A stretch of DNA of 19,501 nucleotides, taken from assembly GCA_002346435.1 (NCBI GenBank), contig DDZT01000041.1, forward strand, positions 1 to 19,501. Direction: 5' to 3'. Source of the DNA: Anaerolineales bacterium UBA3001. GTDB lineage: Bacteria > Chloroflexota > Anaerolineae > Anaerolineales > UBA11657. This document shows, piece by piece, positions 14,919 through 19,501 of the stretch; within the stretch, counting starts at the first letter, position 1, and each line of letters starts with the position of its first letter. The translations under genes and the position numbers were made by a program. The notes beneath the pieces were generated by a model. That model was not told the origin of the DNA. It saw only the letters and a program-made list of their open reading frames with translations, and searched no databases.

Positions 14919-15470
14919 CTAACCGGAGAGTATATGAGTAACCAAGCCAGTGTTAGTTAACCACATTGCTGCACCGATCGACAACATCAAACCGAGACCA
15001 AATCCTGCTAGTACGTCAGATATATAATGTAGTCCCATAGAAATTCTGGCGAGAGCCATTAACGGCGAGTAAATAATCATAGTTACTTGAATCCAATCTG
15101 GTCCTAACCATAGAATCATTCCTAAGAGAACTCCAGCTCTCGCAGCATGTCCGGATGGAAATGAGTTTGGGTCAGTCTTGCGGTAAAAGTTTCCCCAATC
15201 ACCAGAGGGGCGCTGTCGTCTGATCGCATACTTAAGCGTCATAACTAGAGTGGCTGTTACGAAAATAGCTACAAATAATATAAGAGCCCATTGCTTCCAA
15301 TCAGGATGGCCCCACTGCCATATACAAGCTAGTCCTATTCCCCAAAACCAACTATCACCTGAATGTGCCAGAAATGAGAACGTTGTACGTAATACTCCAG
15401 GTTTTTCGGCAATACACAATTTGCTTGTCCATCTTCTATCTGCAGCTTGTAATGATTTGAATATGTTCAT
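14919..15470 (-). CDS. PAP2-family membrane phosphatase
   Basis: A 183-residue membrane phosphatase with all three PAP2 signatures: Lys80-x6-Arg87-Pro88 (KYAIRRQRP), Pro105-Ser-Gly-His108 (FPSGHAARAG) and Arg142-x5-His148-x3-Asp152 (ARISMGLHYISD). About five hydrophobic helices surround them, with the active site expected at the outer membrane face. The family dephosphorylates lipid phosphates such as phosphatidic acid, phosphatidylglycerophosphate or undecaprenyl pyrophosphate; the substrate here cannot be told. Its ATG overlaps the stop of the upstream nucleotidyltransferase by 4 bases, so the two are coupled and may act in one lipid or cell-envelope pathway. Confidence 0.92.
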   Translation of the reverse strand: MNIFKSLQAADRRWTSKLCIAEKPGVLRTTFSFLAHSGDSWFWGIGLACIWQWGHPDWKQWALILFVAIFVTATLVMTLKYAIRRQRPSGDWGNFYRKTDPNSFPSGHAARAGVLLGMILWLGPDWIQVTMIIYSPLMALARISMGLHYISDVLAGFGLGLMLSIGAAMWLTNTGLVTHILSG

Positions 15471-16249
15471 CTTTTCAATCTTTGCTCTAGAATTTGTTTT
15501 GCAATGGCATATTGTTCTGGTTTGTCTACGTCCATACCCATTTCTGCATATGGTGTATCAACAAATACCGCATCAAGACCTAGGCGGTTCCTTATGATGT
15601 TTTCAGCAGTAATAGTAGTCATTTGCCGCGTGATTAATAGCAATAAGGGCCAAATCCCCAGAAGCCTAGCCTGTTTCATCACATTTTTTCTGGCAGCGCT
15701 GATTTTTTTGAATGCTGGGTGCACGTCGGTGGCAATGTTTGGGTTGATAGCACTTACATCGCCGCCAGTTATAACTTTACCTTTTAGCTTTGTGTAAGTT
15801 CTGCGAGATGTAGGGAATCTTGATTCCATGACATCTTGATCAATTATTTGGTAGTACAACTCGTGTCGACTCATCCGCACCTGATTAATGAACCAATCTA
15901 TCATGGGTGTCTCGATTAATGGTAAATCTGCGCTGACCCAAAGAATCTGAGTTGAATTAGGATTCAACTTGAGTGCAAGTCTACAACCCGAGCGGGCATT
16001 ATCAAATATAGTTTCGTTGCTCTGGAGATAGTGTATAGTCTTTGAACCACAATTTAGATTATGTTTCTCTTCTAGACCTATGATTATGATATTTTCTATT
16101 TGTTCAGATTTTGCAATGGCATCTAGTGTCCACTGAATCATAGGCTTTCCAGCTATCTGTAATAAAGCTTTAGTTTTTCCTTCTGGTAATAGTTCAGCGA
16201 GAGGATCATTTGGCCTTATATGTCCACCTGCTCCAATAATTGCATCCAT
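15467..16249 (-). CDS. MobA-like NTP transferase
   Basis: A 260-residue protein with the nucleotidyltransferase (GT-A-like) fold of the MobA/GlmU/IspD superfamily. It begins MDAIIGAGG, a reduced form of the AGGxGxR loop, followed by GKTKALLQIAGKPMIQWTLDAI, the sugar- or nucleotide-binding region. LWVSADLPLIETPMIDWFI (about residues 104-122) supplies the metal-binding Asp, and ITGGDVSAINP comes later. It would transfer a nucleotide from an NTP to a phosphorylated substrate. The GxGxR loop reads GAGGHIRPND, so the normal Arg position is shifted. It is coupled to the PAP2 gene by a 4-base overlap and lies 15 bases after the 300-residue gene. Substrate unknown. Confidence 0.8.
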   Translation of the reverse strand: MDAIIGAGGHIRPNDPLAELLPEGKTKALLQIAGKPMIQWTLDAIAKSEQIENIIIIGLEEKHNLNCGSKTIHYLQSNETIFDNARSGCRLALKLNPNSTQILWVSADLPLIETPMIDWFINQVRMSRHELYYQIIDQDVMESRFPTSRRTYTKLKGKVITGGDVSAINPNIATDVHPAFKKISAARKNVMKQARLLGIWPLLLLITRQMTTITAENIIRNRLGLDAVFVDTPYAEMGMDVDKPEQYAIAKQILEQRLKR

Positions 16250-16264
16250 ATTATTACAAAAATA

Positions 16265-17167
16265 TCACTTGTTCAGTTCTTGAATGTGAGGCTCAAAACC
16301 TATTTGATTAATTAGAGTATTGAGTTCATTAGTATTTAATTTGCGGCCTTTATTAGCGATAGCTACTAGAGCTGCTTCCATCATGTTTGTTCCGAACGAA
16401 CGGCCCTCAAGTATAGGTGTAGTGGTGACTAGGTAGCGTACACCTCTATCTTTGAAAAGTTTTACGTCTTCTGTCGTTGTAGTATTGGTGACTACTATTT
16501 TTCCTGCTAAGTTATCAGGCATTGAGCCTTTAATGAAATGACAGTCACCGGCTAGTACTGTCGCCCATTCATACCACTTTTGGTGTTTGGGTACAATAAC
16601 ATCTTGATTATCTCCAGTAGGATATAACATTGAAAAGGGCATGCGACCTACAATTGGCATTATCAACGCAGCCACACGTTTGAGAGCAGATATAGAACGA
16701 ATCGGAATCGGAAGTCCAAGTGAGAACATTAGGTCTCCGAACACACAATCATAATTCTCGTTTTCGAATCCCATGGACATTCCCCAGCGGTCAGCTCCTG
16801 CAGTAAATAAAACTTTACGAGTTTGAATTTCATTACCTATATTGTTTTCAATAAATTTAGCTGTTCGATTCTCCAAAGTACTTTTTAGTCCAACTCCATC
16901 CACAACAGGAGTTTTTTGTATGTATCTGATCATGGGTGCTACAGAATGAAGTGGATACCAGTTATTTTCTATTTGTATGCCTAGATCAGCGCCACCGACT
17001 CCAAATGCATCTACATTGCCATCTAGTTCACGGTACAAGTTCGCTGCTTTATCCATGTCACCATCAGTGCCAATACGCTCGATAATAATTTGTTCATCCA
17101 GCAATGTAATTTCCACACGTTTGTCTCTTCGGGATGAGCCTATACTCACACTAACTGCGTGTTTCAT
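16265..17167 (-). CDS. Conserved protein of unknown function, 300 residues
   Basis: A soluble protein with no domain I can name firmly. It resembles proteins labelled 'quinate 5-dehydrogenase' in Chloroflexota genomes, but I see no GxGxxG dinucleotide-binding loop or shikimate-dehydrogenase motif, so that label may be misleading. Visible blocks are VSIGSSRRDKRVEI at the start, FGVGGADLGIQ (about 56-66), VDGVGLKSTLE, VLFTAGADRWGMS and, near the end, NTTTTEDVKLFKDRGVRYLVTTTPILEGRSFGTNMMEA. The last is hydrophobic and Thr-rich, as in a Rossmann-like or sugar-binding fold. The start is firm: AAGGGGA lies 5 bases before the ATG. It appears to lead a unit with the NTP transferase and PAP2 genes. 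Confidence 0.75.
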   Translation of the reverse strand: MKHAVSVSIGSSRRDKRVEITLLDEQIIIERIGTDGDMDKAANLYRELDGNVDAFGVGGADLGIQIENNWYPLHSVAPMIRYIQKTPVVDGVGLKSTLENRTAKFIENNIGNEIQTRKVLFTAGADRWGMSMGFENENYDCVFGDLMFSLGLPIPIRSISALKRVAALIMPIVGRMPFSMLYPTGDNQDVIVPKHQKWYEWATVLAGDCHFIKGSMPDNLAGKIVVTNTTTTEDVKLFKDRGVRYLVTTTPILEGRSFGTNMMEAALVAIANKGRKLNTNELNTLINQIGFEPHIQELNK

Positions 17168-17194
17168 GTTTGTCCCCTTGTCAGTAACATCAAT

Positions 17195-17223
17195 AGTGTA
17201 CCTTGCTGATAGTTTTGGGTCAA
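17195..17223 (-). promoter_or_regulatory. Sigma-70 promoter for the 300-residue gene unit
   Basis: Minus strand: -35 box TTGACC (17218-17223), a 17-base spacer and -10 box TACACT (17195-17200). The ATG lies 27 bases beyond the -10 box, and AAGGGGA (17173-17179) fits as the ribosome binding site. This separates the unit from the EamA gene upstream. Confidence 0.55.
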
Positions 17224-17275
17224 CGACTAGAAATACAATTGTATAGAAGCAGAGATTTGGTGCTTTCAGAATTGA

Positions 17276-18223
17276 TTATTTTGTAGCGAATGGATAATCC
17301 TTTTTTGAAGCAAATATTTTCCAAAGTGTCGGTAGCCAAGCACGCCAGTTCACAGTAGCAACACCAGATATTACCAGCATTCCTCCTACGACAATTATCC
17401 AGTCAAGAATCTCATCCAAGGCTAAAACTCCTAGTGTTACAGCGGTGATCGGGATTAAATATGTTACTAATGTTGCCCGGGTTGGACCCCAGGAATGAAT
17501 TAGGCCAAACATTAACGGGTAGGCTAGAGTGGTACCAATCAGTCCTAGCCATATAATTGCAAACCATGTCATAGGAATGTTTGGAAACGTCATTGGAGTT
17601 TCCACAAAAAAAGCTGCAATCCAAATTATTATCGTGGCAGATGATAAAGCATATGTGGACACTACCATTGGATTCTGGTTTTGAAGAAAACGGCGGTTAT
17701 ATACTGAGCTTATAGAATAGCAAAATGTTGCTCCAATAACTGCTGCTTGACCCCAAAGATTGAATTGTATTTTTGTCATATCTAAATCGCGTGAAAGTAA
17801 TAAGGCAACTCCTGAAAAACCAAGTAGCAGTCCAAAGGCCTTTGGTATGGTGATTTTATCGTCTTTGAGAAAGCGATGAGAGAGTAGTATTGTGAAGAGT
17901 GGAACTGTTGCAGTCAGTAGTCCAGTCAGACCTGAATCTATGCGTGTTTCCCCCCATGAAATTAGTGAAAAGGGTATTGCTGTGTTGGTAATACCTATAA
18001 TTGTCATACGACCAACAATGTTTTTCGGTATGCTCATCGGTATTTTACTGATTAGCAGCCATAGCCAGCACACTGTGGATGCTAGGGTAATCCGCAATGC
18101 TACTAGAGTAAGAGGGCCGATTTCGATTAGTGCAATTTTGATCCAGTAGTATGAAGTTCCCCAACAGAATGATCCAAGAACAATGAATCTTAACCAGTTG
18201 CTTATTGTTGTTTTGTGTTGCAT
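17276..18223 (-). CDS. EamA/DMT-family transporter
   Basis: A membrane protein of about 315 residues with ten predicted transmembrane helices arranged as two EamA repeats. The first begins LGSFCWGTSYYWIKIALIEIGPLTLVALR. The second begins LWGQAAVIGATFCYSISSVYNRRF and includes WLGLIGTTLAYPLMFGLIHSWGPTRAT and GVLALDEILDW, hallmarks of the family. Members export amino acids, nucleobases or other metabolites; the substrate cannot be told. The frame also opens at TTG 18250, but ATG 18223 is preferred because the nine extra residues add nothing typical of the family and the TTG has no Shine-Dalgarno sequence. The gene is divergent from the glycosyltransferase. Confidence 0.92.
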   Translation of the reverse strand: MQHKTTISNWLRFIVLGSFCWGTSYYWIKIALIEIGPLTLVALRITLASTVCWLWLLISKIPMSIPKNIVGRMTIIGITNTAIPFSLISWGETRIDSGLTGLLTATVPLFTILLSHRFLKDDKITIPKAFGLLLGFSGVALLLSRDLDMTKIQFNLWGQAAVIGATFCYSISSVYNRRFLQNQNPMVVSTYALSSATIIIWIAAFFVETPMTFPNIPMTWFAIIWLGLIGTTLAYPLMFGLIHSWGPTRATLVTYLIPITAVTLGVLALDEILDWIIVVGGMLVISGVATVNWRAWLPTLWKIFASKKDYPFATK

Positions 18224-18300
18224 TGTCGTTGAGTATACCTTGAGATACAATAAACGGTAGACTTAGCTAAATGTCATTCGAAATTATATAGGCTATCAAT

Positions 18301-19056
18301 TTGCTAACAGTAATTATATTAACCCTTAACGAAGAGGATACACTTCCTCAATGTTTAGAATCTTTGTCATGGTCTGAGGACAAATTGGTTTTTGATTCTG
18401 GCAGCACTGATCGTACATGTGACATTGCTAGAGAGTACGGTGCCAGAGTTGTGCAAAGGTCTTTTGACAATTATGCATCACAGCGTAATGCGGCTCTTTG
18501 TGAGACAGTGTCAGAATGGGTTCTATTCATAGATGCAGATGAAACAGTTGGCAGTGAACTTGCGAACGAGATAAAGCTTGCTATTCAACATCAGCATAAA
18601 GTAGGATGGAGGATTCCAAGGCATAATTATATATTCGGCAAACTTATGCTTAATGCTGGATGGTATCCCGATTATCAGCTTAGATTGTTTAAAAGGGATG
18701 CAGGATCTTATTTTGTTGATAGGTATGTACATGAATTGCTTGACCTGAAGGGGTCAGTTGGAAATTTGCAGTATCCTATTATCCATCAGAATTATCTAGA
18801 TGTGTCTGAATTCATCAGTAAGCAGCGTGCTTACGCAAAGCATGAGGCTAATATGCTTTATAAGCAGGGTGTAGTACCACGTTATCATCATTATTTGCTT
18901 CAGCCCATCAGGCAATTCCTGTGGCGTTATATAACCCTTGCAGGTTGGCGTTCTGGCTACCACGGAATTCTCTTATGTGGACTGATGGCTTATTCACAAT
19001 ATATAGTTTATCAACAGTTGTCTAGTTTAAGGGATATGGACAGTGAAGCTTCATGA
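18301..19056 (+). CDS. Family 2 glycosyltransferase (WaaE/KdtX-like)
   Basis: A 251-residue GT-A-fold transferase. The start is TTG at 18301, since the family begins exactly at LTVIILTLNEE and no ATG is near. Nucleotide-sugar binding motifs are LNEEDTLPQCLESL, FDSGSTDRTCDIA and the metal-binding Asp78-Ala-Asp80 in LFIDADET. The later blocks ASQRNAAL and WYPDYQLRLFKR are typical of the WaaE/KdtX-type subgroup that adds sugars to LPS core or similar glycans. The C-terminal end (about 195-240) is moderately hydrophobic and could sit on the membrane. Acceptor and sugar are unknown. No other envelope glycan gene is adjacent, apart from the RmlD-like reductase about 10 kb away. Confidence 0.9.
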   Translation: MLTVIILTLNEEDTLPQCLESLSWSEDKLVFDSGSTDRTCDIAREYGARVVQRSFDNYASQRNAALCETVSEWVLFIDADETVGSELANEIKLAIQHQHKVGWRIPRHNYIFGKLMLNAGWYPDYQLRLFKRDAGSYFVDRYVHELLDLKGSVGNLQYPIIHQNYLDVSEFISKQRAYAKHEANMLYKQGVVPRYHHYLLQPIRQFLWRYITLAGWRSGYHGILLCGLMAYSQYIVYQQLSSLRDMDSEAS

Positions 19057-19121
19057 TTTAGACACGCTTTGCGTATTCACTTGTTGTAATATGTATTGTC
19101 AGATGGTATTTATTAATTAGT

Positions 19122-19501
19122 ATGCAAACGGTACTGCATCTTCCTGTTCTGGTCCTTAATGCCAATTACGAACCTCTTAATGTATCGAGTGTGAGGCGTG
19201 CTATTGGTCTTATGATATGTGGTAAGGCTGAACTAGTTTTAAATGGTCGTGGTGTAATTAGGACATTTACCAGGTCGTATCAGTGTCCGTCGATTATTAG
19301 GTTAGGTAGAATGGTCAAACGTCCTCGTCCTAAGATTAAATTGAGTAAGAATGAGGTTTTTCGACGTGATGGGTATACTTGTCAATACTGTGGTCATCAG
19401 AACAAACAATTGACAATTGACCACGTTATACCTAAGCGCCGTGGGGGAGGCCATACATGGCACAACATTGTGACTGCATGTGCTCCATGTAATCTTAGGA
19501 A
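19122..19501 (+). CDS. HNH endonuclease family protein, 3' end outside window
   Basis: The frame is open from ATG 19122 to the window edge, giving at least 126 residues. The N-terminal part (LPVLVLNANYEPLNVSSVRRAI) is typical of a widespread HNH family. The HNH core is visible: Cys-x2-Cys in YTCQYCG, then the catalytic Asp-His in LTIDHVIPKRRGGGHTWHN, and a second Cys-x2-Cys in TACAPCNLRK. The C-terminal tail is cut off. The two CxxC pairs bind structural zinc. Such genes are often lone housekeeping-type genes of unknown role, not clearly mobile. It lies 65 bases after the glycosyltransferase stop codon. Confidence 0.9.
   Translation, partial: MQTVLHLPVLVLNANYEPLNVSSVRRAIGLMICGKAELVLNGRGVIRTFTRSYQCPSIIRLGRMVKRPRPKIKLSKNEVFRRDGYTCQYCGHQNKQLTIDHVIPKRRGGGHTWHNIVTACAPCNLR

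Noticed and set aside
18239..18300. Divergent promoters between the EamA gene and the glycosyltransferase
   Set aside because: TTGAGA and TATAAT-like boxes exist, but none pairs with a convincing partner at proper spacing.

Overview
The window comes from an AT-rich bacterial chromosome. Gene families, close packing, frequent 1-4 base overlaps, weak Shine-Dalgarno sites and several TTG starts suggest a Chloroflexota genome of the Dehalococcoidia/SAR202 kind. The strongest hints are a bacterial translin next to a membrane-anchored Cas4-like nuclease, a thiolase-like/DUF35 pair, and a 300-residue protein of a type I associate with that phylum. The assignment is inferred from gene content; no marker gene was compared.

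Layout. Bases 1-1530 hold the 3' part of a thiolase-fold protein and a DUF35 acyl-CoA-binding partner. Bases 1606-2208 hold ssb with a clear sigma-70 promoter, a structured leader and a terminator. Bases 2264-6878 are a compact plus-strand run: translin-family protein, a Cas4-like nuclease split over two reading frames, NAD kinase, a B-box zinc-ribbon membrane protein and RecN. A minus-strand tRNA-Leu(UAA) follows at 6911-6992. Bases 7023-9828 on the minus strand encode fabF, rnc and an RmlD-like reductase, coupled by 4-base overlaps. A divergent control region (9829-10050) separates them from a DsrE-like gene. ftsK (minus) converges on that gene across a long hairpin. def and cinA follow on the plus strand. 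Bases 14919-18223 are minus-strand genes: PAP2 phosphatase, nucleotidyltransferase, an uncharacterised 300-residue protein and an EamA transporter. The window ends with a family 2 glycosyltransferase and the start of an HNH endonuclease (plus).

How the genes fit together. Most of the window is housekeeping: replication and repair (ssb, recN, ftsK), fatty acid synthesis (fabF), RNA processing (rnc, tRNA), protein maturation (def) and NAD metabolism (nadK, cinA). The most interesting part is the translin - split nuclease - RecN run. There the four cysteines expected to hold a Cas4-type Fe-S cluster lie on two separate membrane-anchored polypeptides, and the break falls in the predicted external loop between two transmembrane helices. 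The thiolase/DUF35 pair is the second point of interest, because the thiolase lacks its nucleophilic cysteine. No CRISPR array, insertion sequence, phage gene or obvious recent transfer was seen.
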